From an uncultured Pseudomonadales bacterium (GTDB taxonomy: Bacteria; Pseudomonadota; Gammaproteobacteria; Pseudomonadales; Balneatricaceae), in NCBI GenBank assembly GCA_937773555.1, contig CALJVT010000005.1:372001-436000 (forward strand): a stretch of DNA of 64,000 bases. Reading direction: 5' to 3'. Both the position numbers and the translations under genes were made by a program. The notes beneath the pieces are model-generated. The model had not been told where the DNA came from. It searched no databases and was given only the letters and a program-made list of their open reading frames with translations. Positions 45,193 through 53,790 of this stretch are shown here, piece by piece. Within the stretch, counting starts at the first letter, position 1. The number at the start of each line of letters is the position of its first letter.

Positions 45193-46260
45193 ATGAATAA
45201 TTTTATTAAAACTTTGGGAGCGACAGCGCTCACGGTTGGTTTAATGGCAGGAAGTATAGCCACTGCAAATGCTGCAGACTATACTATCCGAGCAACCGCC
45301 AACTCTAACGAGAATGACGAAGATTATGATGGTCTTGTGGTTTTCAAAAACTTTGTAGAAGCAGCTTCAAACGGTGAAATTGCTGTTGAATTGTTTATAG
45401 GCACACAACTTTGCTCAAAAGGCGCTGAGTGTCTGCAAGGCATAGCCGATGGTTCAATTGATGTGTATATTTCAACATCTGGCGGTGCTGCGGGTGCATT
45501 CCCATATGTACAGGTGCTAGATTTACCTTACCTTATGGCAAATGACCGAGTTGCAGAACATGTTTTATCTGGAGACTTCACACGTACCATGCGTGATATG
45601 GCCCTTGCAGACTCTGGTGATACCATTCGTCTAATGACCATTGGTAACACTGGGGGATGGCGCAACTTTGCAAACACCAAGCGTAGAGTTCAGAGTCCAG
45701 ACGATATGGCAGGTCTTAAGATCCGTACTGTTGTTGCCGATTTACCTCAAGAGCTTGTGAAAGCCCTGGGTGCATCTCCAACTCCTATCCCTTGGCCTGA
45801 GCTATTCACATCATTCCAAACGGGTGTGGTTGAAGGTTCTAAGAATGGCATCACCGACATTATGGGCATGAAATTCCCTGATGCTGGCCTAAAATATGTA
45901 ACCCTTGATGGCCATGCATATATGGGCGCCCTTTGGTGGATGAACAATGACAAGTTCTTGTCTATGCCTATGGAGCTTCGCCAAGTTGTTGTGGATGGTT
46001 TTGCCGCTCTTCAACAGGCTACATTCGCTTCACCAAAGCGTAAGTCTATTAAAGCTTATGAAGATTTTGTTGCTGAAGGTGGCGATTTATATGTGCCAAC
46101 CCCTGCTGAAAAATCTGCATTTAAAGCAGCTGCTGCTCCAGTCTATGAATGGTTCCAAACCAATGTTAACGGCGGACCAGCAATCTTTGACGCTTTAACA
46201 AGCGCGGTTTCTCAAGCAGAAGCAAACATTGCTGCAGGTAATGAAAAAGACTTAAATTAA
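45193..46260 (+). CDS. TRAP transporter substrate-binding protein (DctP)
   Basis: A 355-residue DctP-type binding protein. A signal peptide covers residues 1-27 (cleavage after NANA before ADYT). GNTGGWRNFANTKRRVQSPDD near 155 carries the conserved arginine that binds a carboxylate or other acid group of the ligand, and PIPWPELFTSFQTGVVEGSKNG is the family loop. It follows GAGGAG and ends at a strong terminator (46272-46305), so the operon ends here. By position the ligand is likely the sulfosugar or its derivative; this is inference. Most known TRAP ligands are carboxylates, so a sulfonate would be notable. Confidence 0.92.
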   Translation: MNNFIKTLGATALTVGLMAGSIATANAADYTIRATANSNENDEDYDGLVVFKNFVEAASNGEIAVELFIGTQLCSKGAECLQGIADGSIDVYISTSGGAAGAFPYVQVLDLPYLMANDRVAEHVLSGDFTRTMRDMALADSGDTIRLMTIGNTGGWRNFANTKRRVQSPDDMAGLKIRTVVADLPQELVKALGASPTPIPWPELFTSFQTGVVEGSKNGITDIMGMKFPDAGLKYVTLDGHAYMGALWWMNNDKFLSMPMELRQVVVDGFAALQQATFASPKRKSIKAYEDFVAEGGDLYVPTPAEKSAFKAAAAPVYEWFQTNVNGGPAIFDALTSAVSQAEANIAAGNEKDLN

Positions 46261-46271
46261 AAACTAAGTCT

Positions 46272-46305
46272 GGGCCGTTCAACATATGTGAACGGCCCTC
46301 TTTTT
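46272..46305 (+). terminator. Terminator of the TRAP operon
   Basis: GGGCCGTTCA, loop ACATATG, TGAACGGCCC, then a C/T-rich tract ending in five T. Perfect 10-pair stem. It ends the monooxygenase-TRAP operon 11 bases after the DctP stop. Confidence 0.92.
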
Positions 46306-46365
46306 GTGTATGTCTGTTTTTATAGTTATGTTATGTTTTGTATATTTATACGTACCATTTTTAGT

Positions 46366-46866
46366 TTATCTAAATGGATAAAGCCAAACCCTATAATCAT
46401 CAATCAATATATGAGCTTTTTCAATTTGTGCTGGGGTCATTTTTTTCACCACCTCTTCTTGGCTTATAGCCGCATCTGGATCGCCACCAATGGCAGAAAG
46501 AACATACCACATATAGGCTCTGACAAGGTCGGGCTTTTCAACACCCCTGCCTACTTCATAATACCATCCAACACCACTTTGAGCCCCTGGATGCCCCTTC
46601 ATCGACGAGCGCAAATACCATTCAAACGCTCTTTCATCATCTTGGGGAACGCCCAAACCCATAGCGTACATTACCCCGATCAACTCTTCTGCATCGGCAT
46701 TACCAGAGCGCGCAGCTGGCCAAAGTTCAGTCATAGCCTCTTTAAAGCTTCCCTTTTCCATAAGATCTCGTGCATGTTCAATCTCTGCCAAACACGATAT
46801 CGAAAACACCATCAACCCAAGCAACAAAAATTTACGCACACGCTTTCTCTTTTTATAATAATACAC
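46366..46866 (-). CDS. Sel1-repeat protein, exported
   Basis: A 166-residue protein with a basic, hydrophobic N-terminus (KRVRKFLLLGLMVFSISCLA) that looks like a signal peptide. Sel1-type repeats follow from about residue 35 (AMTELWPAARSGNADAEELIGVMY, then AFEWYLRSSMKGHPGAQSGVG, then AYMWYVLSAIGGDPDA; shown in part). Sel1 repeats are helical scaffolds for protein contacts. Start is a GTG at 46866 or at 46839; there is no strong ribosome site for either. It is divergent from the peroxidase gene and overlaps its 5' end. Role unknown. Confidence 0.75.
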   Translation of the reverse strand: MYYYKKRKRVRKFLLLGLMVFSISCLAEIEHARDLMEKGSFKEAMTELWPAARSGNADAEELIGVMYAMGLGVPQDDERAFEWYLRSSMKGHPGAQSGVGWYYEVGRGVEKPDLVRAYMWYVLSAIGGDPDAAISQEEVVKKMTPAQIEKAHILIDDYRVWLYPFR

Positions 46867-48159
46867 TTAATATTTGGAATTTCTCAGTCTTACGCTTTTG
46901 ATTTACCCAAACCCTTAACCTTAGATGATTTCATCACTTTTGATCAAAGGCAAGCCAAACTTGGACAGTTATTATTTTACGACAAGATTTTATCAGGCAA
47001 CCAAAACATATCATGCGGCACATGCCACCATCATAGTTTGGGTGGCAGTGATGGCTTATCCCTGGGCATTGGCGAGGGAGGCAGTGGAGTTGGCCCAAAA
47101 AGAACGCCAGGCATTGGCGCTGATAAGATAAAAAAACGTATTCCCAGAAATGCCCAAGCACTATGGAATTTAGGTGCCAAAGAATTTAAATTCATGTTCC
47201 ATGATGGCCGACTTTCAAAATCAGATCTTTATGAAAATGGTTATAATTCTCCAGCAGAAGAATGGCTACCAAACGGATTGACAAACCTACTTGCAGCGCA
47301 AGCTATGTTTCCCGTTACATCACAATTTGAAATGGCAGGAAACCCAAAAGAAAATCAAATTGCGGGTGCAACCCATGACCGAATTGACCACGTGTGGCCA
47401 ATTATCTCTAAACGTGTGCGTAATATACCTGAATATGGTGATATGTTTATTAACGCGTTTGATCATATTGAAGACGCTGCTGATGTCACTATGGTTGAAA
47501 TTGCAGAGGCTTTGTCTGCTTTTATTAATATTGAATGGCGCAGCTATGATGCGCCATTTGATGAGTTCATTTCTGGCAATACCAATGCGTTAACATCTGC
47601 ACAAAAACGCGGATTAGATCTATTTTATAATAAGGCCAACTGCGCATCCTGTCATTCTGGTCAGTTATTTACCGACCATGCTTTTCATGCGTTAGCCCTG
47701 CCCCCATTTGGGCCAGGACGCACTAGGCGGTTTGATCCTTTCACTCGCGATGTTGGCCGAATGGGAGAAACTGACTTATTAGAAGATGCTTATCGATTTA
47801 GAACTCCAAGCGTTAGGAACGTCACTCTTACCGCGCCTTATGGGCATAACGGCGCCTATCCGACTCTTGAAAGCATTATAAGGCACCATCTCTCACCTTT
47901 AAAGTCATTGCAACAATGGGAACCCAAGCATGCTAATTTACCTGATGTGCCGTGGGTAAGCCAAATAGATTATCTAGTTCATGATGACAAGCGAGAAATG
48001 GCACGGATAGAGTCACACATTGATATCAAGCCTTTGACATTAGAGGATGATGAAGTTGACGATTTGCTTAGCTTTTTAACTGCGCTTGAAGGAAAAACAG
48101 CGCATAAGTTACCTTTGGGGCGCCCTTACAAGGTGCCCAGCAAGCTTCCTGTTGATTAA
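46774..48159 (+). CDS. Diheme cytochrome c peroxidase / MauG-family protein
   Basis: A diheme peroxidase of 461 residues if read from ATG 46774. Two heme c sites CGTCH (81-85) and CASCH (290-294), the loop GGSDGLSLGIGEGG and the C-terminal TPSVRNVTLTAPYGHNGAYP motif place it in the CcpA/MauG family. A hydrophobic export signal lies at about 24-40 (LSLFIIIHLIFGISQSYA; cleavage before FDLP). Between 46774 and this signal no other ATG, GTG or TTG is available, so the start lies inside the antisense Sel1 gene by about 93 bases. Function: reduction of peroxide or oxidative modification of a partner protein in the periplasm. Adjacent to, but not in, the TRAP operon. Confidence 0.85.
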   Translation: MFNLCQTRYRKHHQPKQQKFTHTLSLFIIIHLIFGISQSYAFDLPKPLTLDDFITFDQRQAKLGQLLFYDKILSGNQNISCGTCHHHSLGGSDGLSLGIGEGGSGVGPKRTPGIGADKIKKRIPRNAQALWNLGAKEFKFMFHDGRLSKSDLYENGYNSPAEEWLPNGLTNLLAAQAMFPVTSQFEMAGNPKENQIAGATHDRIDHVWPIISKRVRNIPEYGDMFINAFDHIEDAADVTMVEIAEALSAFINIEWRSYDAPFDEFISGNTNALTSAQKRGLDLFYNKANCASCHSGQLFTDHAFHALALPPFGPGRTRRFDPFTRDVGRMGETDLLEDAYRFRTPSVRNVTLTAPYGHNGAYPTLESIIRHHLSPLKSLQQWEPKHANLPDVPWVSQIDYLVHDDKREMARIESHIDIKPLTLEDDEVDDLLSFLTALEGKTAHKLPLGRPYKVPSKLPVD

Positions 48160-48246
48160 ATTGGCTGACTGTTATTTTTTCAAAACCCATTTACTCCATC
48201 CAGCCTGAAGGTTTCAAGTCAAGGGCCAGGTGGAGCCAATGGTAAT

Positions 48247-49932
48247 TTAAGCAACGTTTATTACACTTTCTATCTGATGACGACTAAAGGCTGTCAGCAT
48301 CGCCTGCAGTGCAGCTGCTGTGGTGTCTTCTGCTTGTGCTACAGCATGGCACACAAGCCCACTAACATGCATCTCAATACACGCAAGGGCCTGCGCATCA
48401 GTGCCTTTAGTCATGGCATGCTGATCAAATTGTGTAACTTCAATGGCGCAGTTGTATTGCTTACTGAGCACATCACTCAAGGCTTCAAGTGCTCCTGCTC
48501 CAGAGCCTTCAAGTGCACCTTGGCTGAGATTAAAACAACCCTCAATAATGATGCTATCGTCACTAGTAACTGCGTTTAATCGGTAGTCTCGCAACTGCCA
48601 CGTGGGGTCGACAGCAACAAAGTAAGTGTCATAAAGTTGTTTAATTTGCTGTGGCGATACTTCTACCCCAGAAGCTTCAGTGGCTTGCTGCACGATCTTA
48701 CTTAGCACTGGATGCATCCACTTTGGTAATTCAATGCCATAGTCTCGCTCTAGCACCAAAGCCACCCCGCCCTTACCACTTTGACTATTGATACGCACCA
48801 CAGCCTCATACTCACGGCCAATGTCCCGCGGGTCTATAGGCAAGTAGGCCACATCCCAGTGAGATTTCTTGTGTTGCTTATGAAAGGCCACAGACTTACG
48901 AATAGCATCTTGATGACTGCCAGAAAATGCGGTGTAAACTAACTCGCCAGCCCATGGGTGGCGGGGAGATACAGCGATTTCAGTACAACTCTCAACCACC
49001 TCAATAATTTCCAATACATTGCTTATGTCTAAGGTAGGATCAATGCCTTGAGAGTACAAATTCATGGCCATGGTAATCACGTCCATATTGCCTGTGCGTT
49101 CACCATTGCCCATTAAAGTACCTTCAACCCGATCTGCACCTGCCAAAATGCCTAATTCAGCAGCAGCCACTGCACACCCTCGGTCATTGTGGGTATGAAG
49201 ACTGATGGTAACCTGTTGACGGTGCTTTAAATGGCGGCAAAAATACTCCACCTGATCGGCGAATAAATTGGGCGTGGAAAGCTCGACGGTGGACGGCAAA
49301 TTAATAATGAGTTCGCGATCAATGCTTGGCAACCATTGCTCAATCACTGCGTCACACACTTCTACCGCGTAATCCATTTCAGTACCGGTAAAGCTTTCTG
49401 GTGAATACTCAAAGCCCCACTGAGTCTGAGGGTAATGGTCTGCGTACTGCAGTACCCATTTAGCACCTTGCACGGCAATGGCTTTAATACCCTCTTCTGG
49501 CAACCCGAACACTTGTTCGCGCTGCACTTTAGAGGTGGAATTATACACATGCACAATGGCCCGCTTTACACCCTCTAAGGCTTCGTAGGTCTTTTTAATT
49601 AATTCTTCTCGGGCTGGTGTCAGTACCTGCAGCGTGACATCCTCTGGCACCTTGTTTTGCTCAATCAGCATGCGCACAAAATCAAAATCTGTCGTCGATG
49701 CCGATGGAAAACCCACCTCTATTTGCTTAAAACCCAATTTTACCAACAACTCAAACATGCGCAGCTTTTGATCACTGTTCATAGGGTTTACCAAGGCCTG
49801 ATTACCATCACGCAAATCCACACTGCACCACATTGGTGCTTTAGTGAGGGATTTACCGGGCCATTTGCGATCGGGTAATGGCGTCGCCTGAAACGGCTGG
49901 TATTTAAGGTGGTTAAAGGTATGGTCAAACAT
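48247..49932 (-). CDS. leuA: 2-isopropylmalate synthase, long form
   Basis: A 561-residue LeuA. It condenses 2-oxoisovalerate with acetyl-CoA in the first committed step of leucine synthesis. N-terminal catalytic motif CSVDLRDGNQAL, metal-site histidines in SLHTHNDRGCAV, and GERTGNMDVITM are present; a C-terminal regulatory domain follows from about residue 400. The length and the start PFQATPLPDRKWPGKSL place it in the LeuA type 2 group. ATG 49932 is used; an upstream TTG at 49944 adds only 4 residues. Divergent from an Lrp/AsnC regulator, a plausible controller. Confidence 0.95.
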   Translation of the reverse strand: MFDHTFNHLKYQPFQATPLPDRKWPGKSLTKAPMWCSVDLRDGNQALVNPMNSDQKLRMFELLVKLGFKQIEVGFPSASTTDFDFVRMLIEQNKVPEDVTLQVLTPAREELIKKTYEALEGVKRAIVHVYNSTSKVQREQVFGLPEEGIKAIAVQGAKWVLQYADHYPQTQWGFEYSPESFTGTEMDYAVEVCDAVIEQWLPSIDRELIINLPSTVELSTPNLFADQVEYFCRHLKHRQQVTISLHTHNDRGCAVAAAELGILAGADRVEGTLMGNGERTGNMDVITMAMNLYSQGIDPTLDISNVLEIIEVVESCTEIAVSPRHPWAGELVYTAFSGSHQDAIRKSVAFHKQHKKSHWDVAYLPIDPRDIGREYEAVVRINSQSGKGGVALVLERDYGIELPKWMHPVLSKIVQQATEASGVEVSPQQIKQLYDTYFVAVDPTWQLRDYRLNAVTSDDSIIIEGCFNLSQGALEGSGAGALEALSDVLSKQYNCAIEVTQFDQHAMTKGTDAQALACIEMHVSGLVCHAVAQAEDTTAAALQAMLTAFSRHQIESVINVA

Positions 49933-50091
49933 AGAGACTCTCAAAATTAGCGCATTTTACCTAGTCTATCGATAAGCGCACGCAATATCACATCTAATTT
50001 AGCTAAAACTTGACGTATTTCGCAATAATTAATATTATAAATAACAAATAGCGCAATTAATTTGCGTTAAAGCTCATATTTAAGGAATACC
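49933..50091. promoter_or_regulatory. Divergent promoter region, leuA / Lrp
   Basis: A 159-base, AT-rich gap. CGCAA-TTAAT-TTGCG at 50052-50066 is a perfect 5-base inverted repeat 26 bases before the Lrp ATG, a candidate Lrp-type site. Related CGCAAT segments occur nearby. Confidence 0.45.
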
Positions 50092-50571
50092 ATGACTAGC
50101 TTAGACCGCTACGACCTGAATATATTACGTCACCTACAAGACAACGGCAGCCTATCCAATCAAGAGTTAGCCGAACGAGTCGGCCTTACGGCTGCACCTT
50201 GCTCTCGCCGCGTTAAACAATTGGAAGAAGAGGGTGTTATTCGTGATCGTGTGGTGCGCGTTAATGATCGTGCAGTTAACCTCAATCTCACTGCCCTACT
50301 GCACATCAGCATGGACAAACACATCCCTGAACGCTTTGCCGAATTTGAACAGGCCGTGGCCCAGTTGCCAGAAGTCATGGAGTGTTATTTGATTACCGGT
50401 CACGAAGCCGATTACCAACTCAAAGTCGTCGTCCCCGACATGGATCGCTACCATGACATTCTGTTAGGCAAAATCACTAAAATTAAAGGCGTCAGTGGGG
50501 TCAAATCAGCTTTTGTAATGCGTAAAGTGCTTGATAGCACCGCACTGCCGTTAGGGTATGTAAGGGACTAA
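50092..50571 (+). CDS. Lrp/AsnC family transcriptional regulator
   Basis: A 159-residue regulator. Helix-turn-helix at about 18-45 (LSNQELAERVGLTAAPCSRR) and C-terminal AsnC ligand domain at about 65-150 with VMECYLITGHEADYQLKVVV. It binds an amino acid effector and acts as an octamer or dimer of dimers. Standing back-to-back with leuA, it probably senses leucine or another amino acid and controls leuA or itself. The start ATG follows AAGGAAT. Confidence 0.92.
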   Translation: MTSLDRYDLNILRHLQDNGSLSNQELAERVGLTAAPCSRRVKQLEEEGVIRDRVVRVNDRAVNLNLTALLHISMDKHIPERFAEFEQAVAQLPEVMECYLITGHEADYQLKVVVPDMDRYHDILLGKITKIKGVSGVKSAFVMRKVLDSTALPLGYVRD

Positions 50572-50678
50572 TCTAACTAAACAACACCTTGAGGTGCTTG
50601 CAGGAGCGTGGCCCAAAATGCTGGATCCTGCCCATGTATTATTTTTTCGCGTGCCCTTTGCAGTTTTCGCACCACAAC

Positions 50679-51800
50679 CTAATGTGAAGCTTTACGCCAA
50701 TTTAACGCCTGCAGGGCATTGGAGAAGTGTTCAAGTGACCATTGCTCTGACAAAGCCTGGATGAGTAAATCACGACCACTAACCGGCCTTAAACTTGCCG
50801 CTGGTGGGTCACGGTCCATATTACTCGAAAAAGGATAACTATCACTCAAGGCGGTTGCTGCTGCTGATAGCTCCTCAGCACTTAAGTGGCTCGCCTTGAG
50901 TTGGTCATAACAAGCCAGCTGCATTCGCTGCTGGTCTACGGACTCCATGGCTTTGCCAAAAGCTGATGAAATTTGAAACAAGTTAGCCATGCGTTGCACA
51001 TCGGTCGATACATTCTCACCAGCGGCGTGCATGAGTGCGGGGTTAAAAAACAGGCCATCACCTTTCTGCAAGGGTGACTGCACTGCATGTTGAGCAAAGT
51101 AGTCTACAAACTCAGGGTCACGGTACAGGGCATAGCCATACTCATAGCGCTGAGAATAGGGCAATAATAGGGTAGGCCCTGATTCTACAGGCATATCAGA
51201 ATGAGCCACAGCGCCTTGTAACGTGAGCATGGCTGACATAATTTGCACATGCAAGGGATAGCGTGCAACCTCTTTGTCGTTGGTGAAGCCCAAATGATAA
51301 TCACGGTGTGGCTGCTGCGCTGCGCCTCCTGGATAGACCAAATTAACCTGCGACGTTAACTGATAGTCTGGCCCCAGCCAAGCTTCACACAGCTGCGCCA
51401 ACAAGGGGTTTTTGTAGTAATCGATAAACGCTTGTGGATGGGTTACGGCCAACTTTTCCAAACAATTCCAAAGGCGACCGTTGACTCCTTTAGCTGCAAA
51501 GTGATCACCACTGCTTTGAGGCTTCTGGTTTTGCTCATGCAACAGTTGATAAAATACCTCGGTCACTGCATCTACCACAGCCACTTGATCATACAGCTTG
51601 CGCACCACCAACACCCCAGCCCCATGTTGCCAGCAGTGGGCCCATTCAGCTTGCACCTGAGCTATACTCTGAGCATCAAGTGCGCGCAATTGATCGCCGT
51701 CATAAATGGGAATATGAGCCGAAAAATCAACGGCAAATGGATAATCTTCAAGCGTTAAATGAGGGGTTAAACTGGCCTCAAAGGCCTTCATGTTATGCAT
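50679..51800 (-). CDS. Phytanoyl-CoA dioxygenase (PhyH) family protein, 3' gene of the iol operon
   Basis: A 373-residue Fe(II)/2-oxoglutarate-type oxygenase. The metal-binding triad is His165-x-Asp167 (QPHRDYH) and His258 (ALMHAAG), with Arg270 as candidate 2-oxoglutarate anchor. The family hydroxylates diverse small substrates with O2. It is 31 bases downstream of iolG on the same strand, with an AAGGA ribosome site, so it should be co-expressed with inositol genes. No role for such an enzyme in the standard inositol route is known to me; it may open a modified inositol or a phosphonate-like side substrate. Confidence 0.82.
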   Translation of the reverse strand: MHNMKAFEASLTPHLTLEDYPFAVDFSAHIPIYDGDQLRALDAQSIAQVQAEWAHCWQHGAGVLVVRKLYDQVAVVDAVTEVFYQLLHEQNQKPQSSGDHFAAKGVNGRLWNCLEKLAVTHPQAFIDYYKNPLLAQLCEAWLGPDYQLTSQVNLVYPGGAAQQPHRDYHLGFTNDKEVARYPLHVQIMSAMLTLQGAVAHSDMPVESGPTLLLPYSQRYEYGYALYRDPEFVDYFAQHAVQSPLQKGDGLFFNPALMHAAGENVSTDVQRMANLFQISSAFGKAMESVDQQRMQLACYDQLKASHLSAEELSAAATALSDSYPFSSNMDRDPPAASLRPVSGRDLLIQALSEQWSLEHFSNALQALNWRKASH

Positions 51801-51831
51801 TAGTTTTATTCCTTATAGGCCGTGTTTCAGT

Positions 51832-52830
51832 TCAGCTAATTTCACTCACTGCCACAGTGCGGTATTGCGCAACAGACAAAAGCGCGGCTTCTGCTAAACG
51901 TAAGGCTTGTAAGCCATCATCCATACTCGGCAAGGCGACATCAGCCCCGTTAAGGGCGGCGATAAAACTGGCCAACTCTGATTGGTAGGCGGCCGCGTAA
52001 CGTTCTAGAAAAAAGTGCAAGGGTCTGGCACTAGTCACACCCGCTTGGGTATAACTGGTAAGGGTATGTTCATTGACGTTAGCGGCCGTTAACATACCTA
52101 GGCTTCCATGCACTTCAAAGCGCTGGTCATAACCAAAACTTGCGCGGCGGCTATTAGAAATTTGAGCTAATTTACCAGAAGCGGTGCGCAAGGTGACTAA
52201 GGCAGTATCCACATCACCTGCTAAACCAATGGCTGGATCCACTAAACAGGATGCTTGAGCAGTCACTTGCACTATTTCTTCCCCTAAGAGAACGCGGGCC
52301 ATGTCAAAGTCATGAATGGTCATATCTCTAAATAATCCACCGGAGACCCTAATATAATCAACGGGCGGGGGTGATGGATCTTTAGAAATGATACTTACTA
52401 ATTCAACGTCACCAATGTCACCTGCGGCAATACGTTGCTGCAGCAACGCAAAGTTGGCGTCAAAACGGCGATTAAAAGCCAGCATAGAAGTAATAGGGCT
52501 GGCGTTAACCTTGGCCACCACCTGTTGTACCCGTGCTAATGATAAATCGATAGGCTTTTCACAAAATACATGCTTGCCAGCAAGGACGGCCTGTTCGATT
52601 AAATCTGCATGGGTATCGGTGGCTGAACACACCAAAATACCCGTAATAGATGGGTCTGAAAAAATTTGCTCAGGGGTCATTTGTGCACAACCCAAGGCTG
52701 CACTTAAGCTGTCAGCATTAGGTTGATAGGGGTCATGCAAAGCCACCAGCTCTGCTTGTGGGTTAAGGACCACATTGTGACCATGAATTTTACCGATGCG
52801 CCCAGCACCGAATAACGCTAGTTTAATCAT
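51832..52830 (-). CDS. iolG: Inositol 2-dehydrogenase
   Basis: A 332-residue Gfo/Idh/MocA dehydrogenase that oxidises myo-inositol to scyllo-inosose with NAD. Nucleotide-binding GAGRIG lies at 8-13, EKP at about 91-93 (FCEKPIDL), and the catalytic Asp-x-x-x-His in GLFRDMTIHDFDMAR near 172. It is 12 bases downstream of iolE. Identification is supported by its place in the iolCDBEG series. Substrate isomer preference cannot be told from sequence. Confidence 0.92.
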   Translation of the reverse strand: MIKLALFGAGRIGKIHGHNVVLNPQAELVALHDPYQPNADSLSAALGCAQMTPEQIFSDPSITGILVCSATDTHADLIEQAVLAGKHVFCEKPIDLSLARVQQVVAKVNASPITSMLAFNRRFDANFALLQQRIAAGDIGDVELVSIISKDPSPPPVDYIRVSGGLFRDMTIHDFDMARVLLGEEIVQVTAQASCLVDPAIGLAGDVDTALVTLRTASGKLAQISNSRRASFGYDQRFEVHGSLGMLTAANVNEHTLTSYTQAGVTSARPLHFFLERYAAAYQSELASFIAALNGADVALPSMDDGLQALRLAEAALLSVAQYRTVAVSEIS

Positions 52831-52842
52831 GTGAATGCCTGC

Positions 52843-53742
52843 TTAATCAATAATGGAATAGCCAGCCGCTAGGGCTGCTTTTTGCAATGCGCTATAGCCC
52901 ATTACTGCGTACTCAAATGGGTTGGCTTTAGCAGGGTCTTGTTCTGCCTCAACAATGACCCAGCCCTCATAGTTCTTATCAGCTAAGGCTTGCATAAAGC
53001 GTCCATAGTCAATCATGCCATCACCTGGCACGGTGAATACGCCGCGTAATACACAGTCAAGAAACGAATCTTTACTGCGATCAACTGTGGCCATGACACG
53101 CTCGCGAATATCTTTAGTATGCACATGGTTAATGCGATGACCGTAACGATCTACCACGCCCATGAGGTCGCCACCAGCAAACACCAAATGCCCAGTATCA
53201 ACTAATAAGCCTACTGCATCCCCGGTATTTTGCATCACTAAATCCAGCTCTTGCTCAGTTTCAACGCCAGTGCCCATATGATGATGAAAAGACAAAGGTA
53301 CACCTTCACTGGCACAATATTCAGCCACTTTGGTGAGGCGTTCACCGTAAGCAGCAAAATCTGCTGCGGGTAATATGGGTTTGTCACACAGGGGAGCGTT
53401 ACGTACATTTTGCACCGTATTCCAAGTTTCACCATACACCAAAACCGCGGCGCCCAAGTCTCGAAACAACTCTAACTGGGGCCTAATATTAGCAATTTCT
53501 TGCTCTACACTGATGTTTAACAACTGGCCTGAAAACCAGCCTGATACGAGTTTCAAATCGTGTTCTTTTAACACCTTAGCTAGATTAACTTTGTCCTTCG
53601 GGAACTTGCCACCCGTTTCAGTGCCTGTAAACCCAGCTAAACGCGTTTCACGTAAACAGGTCTCTAATGACGTTTCGCCACCCAGTTCTGGAAGGTCATC
53701 GTTAGACCAAGAAATAGGGGACATACCAAATTTAAGTTTCAT
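52843..53742 (-). CDS. iolE: myo-Inosose-2 dehydratase
   Basis: A 299-residue TIM-barrel metalloenzyme of the IolE/MocC type. It removes water from scyllo-inosose to give the diketone used by IolD. Motifs: FGMSPISWSNDDLPELGG at the start, SFHHHMGTGVETEQELD, LLVDTGHLVFAGGD with the metal ligands, and GWVIVEAEQDPAKANPFEYA at the end. Length is standard. Second-to-last canonical gene of the iol operon. Confidence 0.94.
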   Translation of the reverse strand: MKLKFGMSPISWSNDDLPELGGETSLETCLRETRLAGFTGTETGGKFPKDKVNLAKVLKEHDLKLVSGWFSGQLLNISVEQEIANIRPQLELFRDLGAAVLVYGETWNTVQNVRNAPLCDKPILPAADFAAYGERLTKVAEYCASEGVPLSFHHHMGTGVETEQELDLVMQNTGDAVGLLVDTGHLVFAGGDLMGVVDRYGHRINHVHTKDIRERVMATVDRSKDSFLDCVLRGVFTVPGDGMIDYGRFMQALADKNYEGWVIVEAEQDPAKANPFEYAVMGYSALQKAALAAGYSIID

Positions 53743-53790
53743 GTGTGCATCTCAATTGTTCTATAACAAGGACGTTGATCTAAAACCCTA

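Noticed and set aside
46288-46773. Upstream extension of the peroxidase frame
   Set aside because: It is the antisense shadow of the Sel1 gene. The extension shows no signal peptide or peroxidase features.
48277-48579. 100-codon plus-strand frame
   Set aside because: Antisense to the leuA C-terminal regulatory domain; no recognisable product.
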